Source: JAFGVL01 sp031553685 (GTDB taxonomy: Bacteria; Bacteroidota; Bacteroidia; Bacteroidales; Paludibacteraceae). Taken from it: a stretch of DNA of 64,000 bases. The notes beneath the pieces were generated by a model, which saw only the letters and a list, made by a program, of their open reading frames with translations, was not told the DNA's origin and did not search any database. The stretch lies in assembly GCA_031553685.1 (NCBI GenBank), contig JAVBLE010000053.1, positions 11,322 to 75,321 on the forward strand. Reading direction: 5' to 3'. Below, piece after piece: positions 34,701-43,302 of the stretch (the first letter of the stretch is position 1; each line of letters opens with the position of its first letter). The position numbers and the translations under genes were made by a program.

Positions 34701-36141
34701 ACTTCCGCCCGAAAAGCCCGAAGGGCCGACATTTGCTACCCGCCCCGATTTTTACGGCAAAGCCACTTATACATTCGATACCAAGATGAATACAGACAAC
34801 GGAACTCGAGAACCTTACGCGCTGGTGTTTTTCCGTGGTAACGATCAGGCTATTTTGGATATTTTGTACAAACCGAAGACAGTGGCTCAAATAAAATCCG
34901 ACTTGGCAGACTTAGGAAATGATTTAGGACGCACCAGCCGCTGGAACGAGTTAGTAAATGGAGAGATTGACCTTGATACCAAAAAGTTTAGAAAATGGAA
35001 TGGATATGGCTTCCCTAATCCGGACAACGATAAATATGTAATTCCCCGAACAACAGAACACCCATTTAATGCCTCCATTGATCCGGGAAGTAAAAACATA
35101 GATCCAGAAGACAAAGTCACATACCTAGATAAAATAAAAGCAGCTATAAACGGTGTATTCTTCCCGCTTACCGAACAACCGGTGCTATACGATTATGTGA
35201 AACCCGGATATCAACCCTCAAACAAAAAACCTGTAATAAGAGATACTAATGGAAACCTATTGATACCTAACAAAAATGCTGAGTACGACCCAGCTCCTAT
35301 GGCTGTAAAATATGATGGGGCAAACAAGGAAAAAATGGTCCGTTTCACAGACTACACGCTCGACGGAGCATCTAATGCCATATTCTTTTATTATGCCATA
35401 GAAATGAATAATTTACTTGCTACCAGCAAACGAAGCGAGATATTAGGTCCAATACAATTAGTTAATACAGATGCGCCAAGAGCTCCGGAATTTAAAAAAT
35501 TCTACACACAAACAGCCAATGAATCAACTGAACAAAAAGATGGCGTTGTGTTTGAAATTAATAATTACTTAGCTTCTGACGGAATTACTAAAATTCAAAT
35601 CTATCGCTCATTTGAAAGCAAAGACACACAAAGTATCCGAACAATGAAATTGGCTAAGACCATTGATGTAAATGAGCCAATTGTGGACGATTTCTCAGAT
35701 TTAGATTACTTGCCTTTCGGCGATCCGTTGTATTACCGTTTAGTTGCTATGCGAACAATCACCAATGAGTTTAATGAACTGGAAGATGTTCCTTCCATGC
35801 AATCTTCTTTAGTACTGTCGGGAATTATTGACACTGTTAATCCTGCTGCACCCGAAATTGATTATACAGCACAACCTGATTCTGAAGGTTCTTTAGATGT
35901 AATATTGAAGTGGAATAAATCAGTTCATAATGGCACTTATCACCTATATAAAATGACTTCGTCGGGCAATTGGGCAACGATTGACAGTATAAAAAGTAAC
36001 GATCCGGCTATCGAGTATCCGCTTACAGATGCATTGACAAAAACCGATGAAGATGGCAACACGCTTTACCATCGCTTCAAGCTAACTGTAGAAAACTCAT
36101 CGGGCCTATTCAGCGCAAACGAAACCATTTTAATTATTTAA
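31753..36141 (+). CDS. Giant unrecognised protein with Fn3-like C-terminus (1462 aa)
   Basis: No signal peptide. It begins SPYLYLQGAGSDKTDGSAPGVHLRW after a short lead, a glycine-rich segment that looks like a conserved head. Residues ~206-240 hold 'LLQENDGYLALEEQG' repeats like those of the 1889-aa protein. The middle (~600-1000) has repeated beta-sandwich-like stretches. The last ~300 residues look like fibronectin type III domains (IQIYRSFESKDTQSIRTMKL; YHLYKMTSSGNWATIDSI; RFKLTVENSSGLFS). The 5' junction (AAATTATG start) matches those of the two fibre genes that follow, so they are probably one unit. A structural or adhesive role is inferred. Confidence 0.6.
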   Translation: MSKISTDNMLAQSPYLYLQGAGSDKTDGSAPGVHLRWTMLGSLGESHIPTGNMASNHVSNFKKSNDFVKIYRTKYDYNFPIIVDLSTTPSKIIDKNNNKAWEYAGITPIAKIPTNKATVKVRFANPIKYNVVKQTCNPQTEPLRFLKEYDELIEVEVERRMMFSAFVMMEEVDSNKPNITRIESISKDAQENELFISNRKKYNNGEAYLQKEDLGFLLQENDGYLALEEQGSGTRKIMGENIQYIRFQGSNCYPTMLWLETYDDFILGKNESQGWEEIAQLSLSDDDEEVFKRLEEADEEWPRFTAENKLKIKNYQDKWLYEGEEEGDKGIKGTVNGYLSGADAYIGSGFSFLEMLKLMSFDFHIARMLGFGYIDANIESSSDKYIYIASYNTPSGLSNATTHTYMTLPLCKTDYKTPVAPKLKPLKYGLYVNNGTDASNSLTDENGYFNFENTRVVNLEIENIDIDLPFEAFFRTDNEFSYIDYTKPVFFGIEYKKAGEAGWRNPKLSVDDEYFDHNKHPEIVPVLPSENNMVYSHFEKEAGIHAYAVYGINWFSRPSAMSNVQETDNTLFLLRNTLIPPSNFTAHLVQKEETPFLTTEAEQKRLDKLDADKTLVRLTFDWNEVHAANYWCGNQAEFFFKPEVSDVVRGVIKHVEKVSSDKFEIRTEGFVLNSLADRPKIFPYIAKGMESMYINSFFNLDEGIYMVEEIRQSNITDEGPIFIIRMVTDKTLLDAEEKDIAVDTVKTPEKGQYFAVSENITNANNWGKPLTAKVSLKKFSEHEEKMLLEGDPEEKIIKVGGIWKEATITQYEEKDDNRNYIPGSKSGLYEILFNSNPLDPHEDNRVEWYKGTVRIKTINDEMKTLEVWHIDNSGPKLKLIAYDATFDVDENYNPRIVETDEEGNKTILYTPIVTGSNIFVNFHPGYRVYLTAEDGFNESTIMPARGEGSKQTFMACRSNDTKEGFSSPLSMPTILTAIEIITPLPPEKPEGPTFATRPDFYGKATYTFDTKMNTDNGTREPYALVFFRGNDQAILDILYKPKTVAQIKSDLADLGNDLGRTSRWNELVNGEIDLDTKKFRKWNGYGFPNPDNDKYVIPRTTEHPFNASIDPGSKNIDPEDKVTYLDKIKAAINGVFFPLTEQPVLYDYVKPGYQPSNKKPVIRDTNGNLLIPNKNAEYDPAPMAVKYDGANKEKMVRFTDYTLDGASNAIFFYYAIEMNNLLATSKRSEILGPIQLVNTDAPRAPEFKKFYTQTANESTEQKDGVVFEINNYLASDGITKIQIYRSFESKDTQSIRTMKLAKTIDVNEPIVDDFSDLDYLPFGDPLYYRLVAMRTITNEFNELEDVPSMQSSLVLSGIIDTVNPAAPEIDYTAQPDSEGSLDVILKWNKSVHNGTYHLYKMTSSGNWATIDSIKSNDPAIEYPLTDALTKTDEDGNTLYHRFKLTVENSSGLFSANETILII

Positions 36142-36181
36142 GAAAACAACTATTTACTCACAATTTTAAAAATTAAAAATT

Positions 36182-37702
36182 ATGTCAAATCAAAAAATAT
36201 CACAATTACAAAATGCTGCACCTTTGCAAGATGCAGATTTAATACCTATTGTTCAACAAGTAGGACCAAGTCAGGTAACAAATAAAACAACCATTAGCCA
36301 ACTAAAACAATCTATTGGATCAAGTGGTACAGGAACCGGAAGTGAGGATTGTTTACCATTAGATGGATCAAGAAAGATGACAAACTGTATTAGTTTTTCT
36401 AATCCTCCTGATGGTAGCATCAGAGGTTTTTGGTTCTTATCTGAAAATTGGATTGGAGAACGAGACCAAATTATTGAAATAAATGGTGGGAACGGAAAAG
36501 GGATAAAATTAATGGGAAATGTGCGTATTGATGACTATGCTACATTTCTAGATAAAGCCACATTTAATAATGATGTTGAATTCAAAGGGAGTTCTCAATT
36601 TGAAGATACTGCTGAATTTAATGACTCGGCTGAATTTAAAAGCGATGTTATGCTTTTAGGTCCCGAAAGTTCTCCTTCAAAAGTAACTATCACTGATGGA
36701 GGAAGATATCTAGTTTCGTCTGATATCACAGTTGATGAACTCAACTGTTTGAAAGGAATTACCGGTCCGTTGAAAGAGTCTATTTCGGGTATCTACTACC
36801 CCGGCACAAGCATCAAAGCCATAGATGCAACCAACAATGGCCTTTATGTATACGATAAAGCAGGGAATGTGGTTTCAACCATGGATTCAAATCTATTTTA
36901 CATAAATCACAATCAAGCTAATTTAGATTTATATGCACAAAATCCAAATCAGTTATCAAGATTTCGACTTTATGAAAATGGATTACGCTTTACACGAGAA
37001 GAACAAACAAATGGAGTTGTAACAGGAGCTTGGCAGTTTCGTTTAGATTCAAGTGACGGATATTTCAATAGTAGAAATGGTATAAAAATTGCCGCAGGAA
37101 CGCTTTCTAACGATGCAAATGACATTGTCCTTGACAAGCTCTCCGGAGGTACATTACGGCTTTTATCCGGCAATAAAATTGATATCTTATCAAAAGGAGG
37201 TATTGATATTGAAAGTGGAGGTACAATAGGTATCACCGCTCAAAACGATATTGATCTTAAAAAATGTAAATCATTAAAAATAACAGATCTCAATGGAAAT
37301 ACATATAGATTTGGTGCAGATGCAGTTGGTGTTACTACCAAAAATATAACATTAAACACTTCGGGACTGATTTCTCTTAAGAATACGAACAACGGTACAA
37401 CCATTAATACAACTTATGGACTAAACAACAATACATCTTCAGTCGGCAGAGATAATATTACTCTCAACACTATGAATAATGGTTTGATTGTGAATCAATT
37501 TTCGCTTTCAAATTCAAGTAATGCGGCTACACTGAAGAGTCCTAAAGTTATATTTGAAACAGATAGCTTTATTGTAAAAGATAGAAGTGGGAATGTCGTT
37601 TATGACAATTCAACAATCGCATCCTTACAATACACTATTTCAACCTTATTAACTGAGCTGAATACTTTAAATGCACGAGTTGTTGCATTGGAAAGCAAAT
37701 AA
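36182..37702 (+). CDS. Tail-fibre-like protein 1
   Basis: A 506-residue protein without a signal peptide. The first ~65 residues (KISQLQNAAPLQDADLIPIVQQ ... TTISQLKQSIG) match the short attachment module found at the start of many phage fibre proteins, with a conserved 'KISQLP...DLIPVVQ' style. A Gly-Ser-Thr linker (SSGTGTGSEDCLPLDGS) follows, then a long repetitive beta part (FNNDVEFKGSSQFEDTAEFND; GGIDIESGGTIGITAQNDIDL) and a C-terminal coiled coil (STIASLQYTISTLLTELNTL). This is fibre architecture, probably trimeric. The same N-terminal module opens the next gene. No sheath, tube or baseplate genes are in the window. Confidence 0.65.
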   Translation: MSNQKISQLQNAAPLQDADLIPIVQQVGPSQVTNKTTISQLKQSIGSSGTGTGSEDCLPLDGSRKMTNCISFSNPPDGSIRGFWFLSENWIGERDQIIEINGGNGKGIKLMGNVRIDDYATFLDKATFNNDVEFKGSSQFEDTAEFNDSAEFKSDVMLLGPESSPSKVTITDGGRYLVSSDITVDELNCLKGITGPLKESISGIYYPGTSIKAIDATNNGLYVYDKAGNVVSTMDSNLFYINHNQANLDLYAQNPNQLSRFRLYENGLRFTREEQTNGVVTGAWQFRLDSSDGYFNSRNGIKIAAGTLSNDANDIVLDKLSGGTLRLLSGNKIDILSKGGIDIESGGTIGITAQNDIDLKKCKSLKITDLNGNTYRFGADAVGVTTKNITLNTSGLISLKNTNNGTTINTTYGLNNNTSSVGRDNITLNTMNNGLIVNQFSLSNSSNAATLKSPKVIFETDSFIVKDRSGNVVYDNSTIASLQYTISTLLTELNTLNARVVALESK

Positions 37703-37729
37703 CAGTTCAAACTTTTTTAACTAACAAAA

Positions 37730-37759
37730 CCGGAGCCAAACTAAAATGTTTGGTTCCGG
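37730..37759 (+). terminator. Intercistronic hairpin between the two fibre-like genes
   Basis: CCGGAGCCAAAC (37730-37741) pairs with GTTTGGTTCCGG (37748-37759). No T-run follows, so it may attenuate or protect RNA rather than terminate. Confidence 0.55.
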
Positions 37760-37802
37760 GTATTGTAAGTTTATTTTACTAATCTTTTAAAAATAAAAAA
37801 TC

Positions 37803-38915
37803 ATGTCAAGTCAAAAAATTTCACAATTACCAAACGCTGTACTACCATTAAGAGACAACGACTTAATAGCCGTAGTTCAAAACGAAAGCGACGAATCAAC
37901 AACCAATAAAGTAACCGTCAAAAATTTGAAACAATCTATTGGATCAGGTGGAACAGGAACAGGAAGTGAAGATTGTTTACCATTGGATGGATCGAGACAA
38001 ATGTATGGGGATATAAACTTTAAATCCGGATACAATGGTGGTATCAATTGGCGCGGTCCATCAGACTATACAACTATAAAAGTTGATAATGAAGGGAATT
38101 TACGAATAAAGGATTTTGTAGCAGATATCATCATGTATACTGATTGTGATATTCAATTAAATCCCAACAATAACCTATTAGTTGATGCTACTGATGTTCG
38201 TATTAAATCCTTTTATAATAACACCATTGAAGGAAAGACTAATACCATAAAAGGAGACACGACTATCGAAAGTGAATTGATTGTTAAAAATGACACTTAC
38301 CTAAAAGGCGAACTTAAAGTAGAAAATGATACTTACTTGAAAAGTGCTACCATCCAAGATTATCTTTGCTTAAATAATCAAACAGCCAATAGGGTCGCTA
38401 TTATTGATGCCAATAAAGAAGTAGTTTCTTCCAAATGTACTTTAGAAACTCTCGAAGCCCTTGCCACAGGCAATATTGCCGCCAGCTCTCCTTATGGAAG
38501 CATGTATGCTACTAATATTGCCAGCAATATGGGTATTGCTGCTACTAATGGTTTAAAAGAAATCTCAAACTCAAGTATTGAAGGAGGCTTATCTACCGCC
38601 TTTACACACAACAATGGCAAATTAACTTGTACACAAAATGGCACTTATAATATCAACTGGTCGTTGACATGCCGTTCGGCTGCCAATAAAGAAGGTGAGT
38701 TTGTAGTGCTTATCAATGGAGTAGAAAGCTCTGTGGGTACTTCAGGAGGCTTAGTATCTTTCTCGGGCAACGATCGTCCTACACCATTCTTTGGAACAGG
38801 AATATACCGCCTTCGAGCAGGTGATACTGTGAGTCTTGGTGTACGCAATAAAACAGATAACAAGGATTTTGTCTTAACCCGGTTGTCACTCACTGCTATG
38901 CGCATTGGTAATTAA
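37803..38915 (+). CDS. Tail-fibre-like protein 2 with C1q/TNF-like head
   Basis: A 370-residue protein. Residues 1-65 repeat the attachment module and linker of the previous gene (KISQLPNAVLPLRDNDLIAVVQ ... SGGTGTGSEDCLPLDGS), with strong DNA similarity in the linker. A repetitive beta stalk follows (DTTIESELIVKNDTYLKGEL). The last ~110 residues (LTCTQNGTYNINWSLTCRSA; EFVVLINGVESSVGTSGG; YRLRAGDTVSLGVRNKT) look like a C1q/TNF-like jelly roll, a common trimeric receptor-binding head. Attachment module, stalk and head fit a receptor-binding fibre. The block ends with a strong terminator 55 bp downstream. Confidence 0.65.
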   Translation: MSSQKISQLPNAVLPLRDNDLIAVVQNESDESTTNKVTVKNLKQSIGSGGTGTGSEDCLPLDGSRQMYGDINFKSGYNGGINWRGPSDYTTIKVDNEGNLRIKDFVADIIMYTDCDIQLNPNNNLLVDATDVRIKSFYNNTIEGKTNTIKGDTTIESELIVKNDTYLKGELKVENDTYLKSATIQDYLCLNNQTANRVAIIDANKEVVSSKCTLETLEALATGNIAASSPYGSMYATNIASNMGIAATNGLKEISNSSIEGGLSTAFTHNNGKLTCTQNGTYNINWSLTCRSAANKEGEFVVLINGVESSVGTSGGLVSFSGNDRPTPFFGTGIYRLRAGDTVSLGVRNKTDNKDFVLTRLSLTAMRIGN

Positions 38916-38969
38916 TGCTTTTACTTAATCAATAATTAAATATCAAATAAATTTGGTTAGAATATAATT

Positions 38970-39051
38970 CCCCGTCAAGTGAGATTTGTAATCATGCTTT
39001 TATCTATTTACCAGATAATGCATTACAAATCTTACAAGACGGGGTTTTTTT
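38970..39051 (+). terminator. Strong terminator closing the large-gene block
   Basis: CCCCGTC (38970-38976) pairs with GACGGGG (39038-39044), with an inner stem AGATTTGTAAT/ATTACAAATCT, and then seven T bases. This is one of the clearest terminators in the window. Confidence 0.9.
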
Positions 39052-39155
39052 ATCGTCATACAAACTAAACACAGTCAACTGCAATATAACAGCGCCCTGA
39101 ACGAGCAGAAAAACACCAATGCCAAGATAGCGATAGATGATGCCGGCAATTCCCC

Positions 39156-41414
39156 TTACACCTTCACCACCAGCATCGAAACCTTATGTTCTACCCAGGC
39201 ATCGCCGTTTTCGAGCGCTGTTTTCCAGCCTTCGAGGCTCACCAGTACAAGGTCTTGCGAAATGAGCCAGGTCTTATCCAGCGTTTTATCGCGCAGGGTG
39301 GCTACTCGTCCTTGGTAGGTTTCGCGCAACTCATCGACCGCATCATTAAGGCTTGAGTGGCGGCGTATTACATGGTCGGGGTCGAAAATGGTAAGGCTGC
39401 TGCCGTTGTTTTTTACCAGCAACTCGGCATATTTCAACAAATAAATATCTGCCAATCGTTTTATCACCAACACTACATAATTTGCCTCATCAAAGTTCTT
39501 ATTCAAAAATATACCTACCGGTATTGTACTTTTTGCCAATATCTGACGCGTGCGGTCGTCGAAAGGCGAAGCGCCGGCAAACAGTTTTTCTTTTCCGGTT
39601 ACTTTGTTCAGCAGGTTTTCCGGATTTATAATCTTTGTAGTGTAGCCCAATACTTTACCCAGCAGCGAACCTTCGAAAATGGATTGCCCTACGCTTACCA
39701 GCAACAAATCATATTTACCGGTATTACCCATTTCGGTAATCTCGTTTTCAATATCGGTTGCCGACTTAAACAGCGTTGTAACCGGACGCCCAAGTTCATC
39801 CGCCTCCTCCAAGACAGGGGCAAAACTCTCCGCTTCATATTCCTCCAGATTATAATGATACAGCGTATTCTCGGGCGAAATATGCAGCACGCTTACCGCA
39901 GCCGGTTGTTTCTTTATAAAGCAGTCGGCAAGACGCAACAACACACGACCCATTTGCGGATTGGCAAACGACACAAGCACATCGAATTTACTGATATGAA
40001 GCCGTTGGTGCATGTTTTTTTGTTTGAAAATCCGATCAATAAGATTCAGAAACGGTCCTGTCATAAAGGTGGTAAATAGCGCCATAATCACCAACATGGC
40101 AAATACCTCTTCACTAATAACCCCTAAATCAAGCCCGATGTTGAGCGCAATCAATTCCATCAATCCGCGTGTGTTCATCAATGATCCGATAATGAGGCTA
40201 TTGCGCCAACTCTGTCCTGTGAATTTCGAAGCCAGAAAAGTTGCTCCAAATTTTCCAACTGTTGCTACCAGGCAAATCAGTCCTGCAATTTTCCATAAAT
40301 GAACATCGTTCAACAGTCCGATTTCAGTACGCAAACCGGTATAAACAAAGAAAAGCGGAAGGAAAAGGACTAAAGCAACATCTTCTACTTTCTGGATAAA
40401 AATATGGCGGAATTTCTTGTCCTGCGGCATAATCACTCCTGCTACAAATGCGCCAAAGAGCACATGGATGCCAATCAATTCGGTAGCCCATGCCGAAAGA
40501 ATCACCACAATAAAAAAGATAGAAACAATCGGTTTGCTGAGAGTTTCGGGCGAAGGGTGCAAATCGCCAATGCGTTTGAGGAACGGGCGCACCACAAAAA
40601 ACATAAACAAAATAAACGCAATGGCAGCCGCTATCGTATATAACGCACTAACAAACGATCCCGCTTTGACTACTGCAATAATTGTAGCCAAAAGACTCCA
40701 TGCCGTAATATCGTCCACTGCAGCACAGGTAATTACCACCGAGCCGATTTTTTGCTTATACAATCCGCGTTCTTGCACAATCCGTGCCATCACCGGGAAA
40801 GCGGCAATACTCATGGCAATACCCATAAACAGGGCAAATGGCAAATAAGCCACTCCCTGCGGAGCAAATTGGGGATACAAGATATAAGCCAACCCAAAGC
40901 CCATGGTAAAAGGTACAACAATGCCTACATGGCTAATAACAAGGGCTTCGTTAGCTTTTTTGTTGAAAATCTGAAAATCGAGCTCCATCCCCACCACAAA
41001 CATAAACAGGATAAGCCCTATCTGACTAACCAAGTATAGATTCCCTAATGATATTTCGGGAAATACGAAGTGGGTAAATTCCGGAAAATACACTCCTACC
41101 AGCGATGGACCCAAAGCGATACCAGCTAATATTTCGCCAATTACCATAGGTTGCCCGATGCGCTTGCAAATTACTCCTAACAATCTTGCAGCCATAATAA
41201 TAACTACAATCTGCACCAACAATAAAGGCACAGGATGCATTGCATTTTCGGCAATGGTTCCGGCAAAGTTATCCCAAGCATCTGTCGGTGCAACTATTGA
41301 TCTGATAGCCAACCCTTCTTGCAGGATTTTCCCCCAGCCCGATATAATATACATCAGAGCCGAAAGCCCGCCTACAACAATAATGTAAAATAATGTATTC
41401 TTAATTTTATTCAT
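39156..41414 (-). CDS. CPA2-type cation/proton antiporter with C-terminal stress-like domain
   Basis: A 752-residue inner-membrane protein. After an N-terminal segment come 12 or so membrane helices of the Na+/H+ exchanger family: GQPMVIGEILAGIALGPSL, GLILFMFVVGMELD, ITCAAVDDITAWSLLA (the DD-type motif of the transport core) and GSLMNTRGLMELIALNIGLD. The last ~280 residues (HISKFDVLVSFANPQMGRVLLRLADC onward) resemble two USP-like or regulatory domains. It probably exchanges K+ or Na+ for H+. Its ATG is preceded by a hairpin and T-run. Confidence 0.9.
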   Translation of the reverse strand: MNKIKNTLFYIIVVGGLSALMYIISGWGKILQEGLAIRSIVAPTDAWDNFAGTIAENAMHPVPLLLVQIVVIIMAARLLGVICKRIGQPMVIGEILAGIALGPSLVGVYFPEFTHFVFPEISLGNLYLVSQIGLILFMFVVGMELDFQIFNKKANEALVISHVGIVVPFTMGFGLAYILYPQFAPQGVAYLPFALFMGIAMSIAAFPVMARIVQERGLYKQKIGSVVITCAAVDDITAWSLLATIIAVVKAGSFVSALYTIAAAIAFILFMFFVVRPFLKRIGDLHPSPETLSKPIVSIFFIVVILSAWATELIGIHVLFGAFVAGVIMPQDKKFRHIFIQKVEDVALVLFLPLFFVYTGLRTEIGLLNDVHLWKIAGLICLVATVGKFGATFLASKFTGQSWRNSLIIGSLMNTRGLMELIALNIGLDLGVISEEVFAMLVIMALFTTFMTGPFLNLIDRIFKQKNMHQRLHISKFDVLVSFANPQMGRVLLRLADCFIKKQPAAVSVLHISPENTLYHYNLEEYEAESFAPVLEEADELGRPVTTLFKSATDIENEITEMGNTGKYDLLLVSVGQSIFEGSLLGKVLGYTTKIINPENLLNKVTGKEKLFAGASPFDDRTRQILAKSTIPVGIFLNKNFDEANYVVLVIKRLADIYLLKYAELLVKNNGSSLTIFDPDHVIRRHSSLNDAVDELRETYQGRVATLRDKTLDKTWLISQDLVLVSLEGWKTALENGDAWVEHKVSMLVVKV

Positions 41415-41483
41415 AAAAAATAGATGGTGAGATAGTGAGATGGTGAGGTGGAGTTCTACTCTTTTTCTCGCTATTTCACCATC
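41415..41483 (-). terminator. Hairpin with T-run between the LolD-like gene and the antiporter
   Basis: On the minus strand the complement of 41467-41483 pairs with that of 41423-41439, with two wobble pairs, followed by six T bases that end at the antiporter start. It may end the LolD-like transcript or attenuate read-through. Confidence 0.6.
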
Positions 41484-41493
41484 CCGCTATCTA

Positions 41494-42147
41494 TTATACT
41501 AATATTTCCCCGTCTCTCATTTCTATCACCCTGTCCGAAATAGAAGCCAGATGTTTATCGTGTGTTACGATAACAAAAGTCTGCCCATATTCTCGCCGCA
41601 AATCAAAAAAAAGATTATGCAGCTCTTCTTTGTTTTTAGTATCCAAGCTGCCCGAAGGTTCGTCGGCAAGGATAACCGACGGATTGTTGATAATAGCCCG
41701 CGCCACTGCCACGCGTTGTTTCTCTCCGCCTGATAGTTCATTTGGTTTGTGGTCTGTGCGGTCTGTCAGTTTCAGATAATCAAGTAATTCTTTTGCTTTT
41801 TTCTCCGCTTCGCGAGAGGATGTGCCGGCTATGTATGCCGGAATCATCACATTTTCCAATGCCGTAAACTCGGGCAGAAGCTGATGAAACTGAAAGATAA
41901 ACCCAATCTCTTTATTACGAAAAGCTGCTAATTTTTTATCTCGAAGCGAAGCTGTCTTCGTTTCATTAATCGTTACTTCGCCACTATCTGCCTTGTCGAG
42001 CGTACCAATAATCTGTAACAAAGTAGTTTTTCCGGCTCCGCTTGCACCTACTATCGATACAATTTCTCCTTTACTTACATGCAAATCAACGCCTTTGAGC
42101 ACTTTCAGGTCGCCAAAGCTTTTATGTATATTGGTGGCTGTTATCAT
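41494..42147 (-). CDS. ABC transporter ATP-binding protein, LolD/MacB type
   Basis: A 217-residue ATPase. Walker A is GASGAGKTTLL, the signature is LSGGEKQRVAVARA, and Walker B is VILADEPSGSLD; FIFQFHQLLPEFTALENVMIP is the Q-loop and the LolD/MacB-specific region. LolD drives lipoprotein release from the inner membrane, and MacB-type ATPases drive toxin or peptide export. No permease gene is adjacent; the neighbours are a hairpin and an RHH gene. LolD is the best family call, but the function is not certain without a partner. Confidence 0.85.
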   Translation of the reverse strand: MITATNIHKSFGDLKVLKGVDLHVSKGEIVSIVGASGAGKTTLLQIIGTLDKADSGEVTINETKTASLRDKKLAAFRNKEIGFIFQFHQLLPEFTALENVMIPAYIAGTSSREAEKKAKELLDYLKLTDRTDHKPNELSGGEKQRVAVARAIINNPSVILADEPSGSLDTKNKEELHNLFFDLRREYGQTFVIVTHDKHLASISDRVIEMRDGEILV

Positions 42148-42173
42148 TTAAATTTATTTTTAAACCTGCTAAC

Positions 42174-42231
42174 CGAAAAATTATATATGAATATTTCGGT
42201 TATAATCGAAACTTTTATATATAATTTTTCG
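42174..42231. repeat. Perfect 15-bp AT-rich inverted repeat with inner hairpin
   Basis: CGAAAAATTATATAT (42174-42188) pairs with 42217-42231. Within it TTTCG/CGAAA makes a second small hairpin. It lies between the RHH and LolD-like genes. It could be an operator of the RHH protein or a cruciform site. Confidence 0.6.
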
Positions 42232-42247
42232 ATTAGGATGTTATTTT

Positions 42248-42460
42248 TTAAAATAATGTAGGATGATCTTCATCAAACTTCTTTAAAATGGTTGTCATTA
42301 GAGTTTCGCGGATAAAGCGCGATTTGTTTTTTATTTTATAGGTAGCAATAAAACGGTTCAATGCCTTCAATTCCTCATCATTAAGCATAATGCTTACACG
42401 GTTTTTGCGTGTCATGACCGGACGCGGTTTTACTTCTACCAGAGTTTTTTTCTTTGCCAT
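42248..42460 (-). CDS. Ribbon-helix-helix-type small DNA-binding protein
   Basis: A 70-residue protein with a basic N-terminus (MAKKKTLVEVKPRPVMTRKN) and a core RVSIMLNDEELKALNRFIATYKIKNKSRFIRETLM, which has the strand, helix, helix pattern of RHH/MetJ-Arc proteins. This form is common in Bacteroidota. It lies 6 bases after the methyltransferase gene and upstream of a perfect AT-rich inverted repeat, which is a candidate target. Function is not known. Confidence 0.75.
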   Translation of the reverse strand: MAKKKTLVEVKPRPVMTRKNRVSIMLNDEELKALNRFIATYKIKNKSRFIRETLMTTILKKFDEDHPTLF

Positions 42461-42466
42461 AAAAGC

Positions 42467-43246
42467 TTATTTGGTGAGCAAACTATAATAAGTTGTAATC
42501 CAGAAATTGCGTAAAAAAGGTAAAGCACTGATTATCTTCCATGCTTTGCGGGGCTTCAACCCAAACTTAACTTCATAGTTCGGATTGATAAAGTAAAAGA
42601 TCTCTTTCAATGTTTGATAACCCTCACGCTCTGCTATGCGTTTAAACCGTTCGATAGAAATACCGGTTTCTTTTATCTCAAGCAAACCTTCAATCTTTCC
42701 TGCCGATTCACCTCCAAGCTTCAAAATTACTTTGTATAAGAATTTTGGTAAAATATGATAATACGGCAGATGTGACAGAACACGGTTTTCGCACACCTGC
42801 TGATGCCCACCAAACGGATTGTACCAAGGTGGGAAAGCAATAAAGATGCGTCCGTCGTCGGTAAGCAAGTTTTTGATAAATGCCATAAAATGTTCCTGAT
42901 CGTGGATATGCTCTACCACATCGCGAATCATAATAAAATCATATTTCTCTTTCCCGTCGAAGTTGTAAATATTTTCGCAAATCAAATGCAATTTATCACG
43001 GTTGGGATGTCCTTCAAAGAACTCGTTTGCCCATTGGTTTTTAATACTTTCCAGTTCAACGCCGGTAACATGGAAACCTCTGTCTAAAAAAGGCTTTAGA
43101 TTACCTCCCTCGCCCGAACCGATTTCGAGAACCGACATATCCTTCCGTTCAAAAAAATCAGTACCTATAAATGGTATTACATATTTTTCGGTCGTGTATA
43201 TTTGTTCTTCAAAGTATTTGTCGCGGTTCTGGTGTCGGTCTTGCAT
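42467..43246 (-). CDS. SAM-dependent methyltransferase, class I
   Basis: A 259-residue enzyme with the class I fold: SAM motif VLEIGSGEGGNLKPFLDRG, acidic ribose site VTGVELE, post-I FIMIRDVVEHI, and the FIAFPPWYNPFGGHQQ strand in the place of motif IV-VI. This GGHQQ motif with a downstream 'LPYYHILPKFLYK' is seen in sugar- or lipid-linked methyltransferases of surface-polysaccharide regions, but no such cluster is in the window. The target is unknown. It overlaps nothing and precedes the RHH gene by 6 bp. Confidence 0.82.
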   Translation of the reverse strand: MQDRHQNRDKYFEEQIYTTEKYVIPFIGTDFFERKDMSVLEIGSGEGGNLKPFLDRGFHVTGVELESIKNQWANEFFEGHPNRDKLHLICENIYNFDGKEKYDFIMIRDVVEHIHDQEHFMAFIKNLLTDDGRIFIAFPPWYNPFGGHQQVCENRVLSHLPYYHILPKFLYKVILKLGGESAGKIEGLLEIKETGISIERFKRIAEREGYQTLKEIFYFINPNYEVKFGLKPRKAWKIISALPFLRNFWITTYYSLLTK

Positions 43247-43302
43247 GTTTTGGGTTTCTGATTTTCAGGCGTAAAAGTACAAATTTTTATAAAAATAATT
43301 GG

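Noticed and set aside
20842..38915. The large-gene block as a complete contractile injection system
   Set aside because: No sheath, tube, baseplate, spike or loading ATPase gene can be seen in the window.
39060..39155. GC-richer stretch that could be a gene remnant (ALNEQKNTNAKIAIDD)
   Set aside because: Too short, no start, and no match to the neighbouring fibre genes; may be chance composition.
39357..40079. A 240-codon plus-strand frame inside the antiporter
   Set aside because: Opposite a strong antiporter gene whose motifs are clear; cysteine/glutamine-rich shadow.
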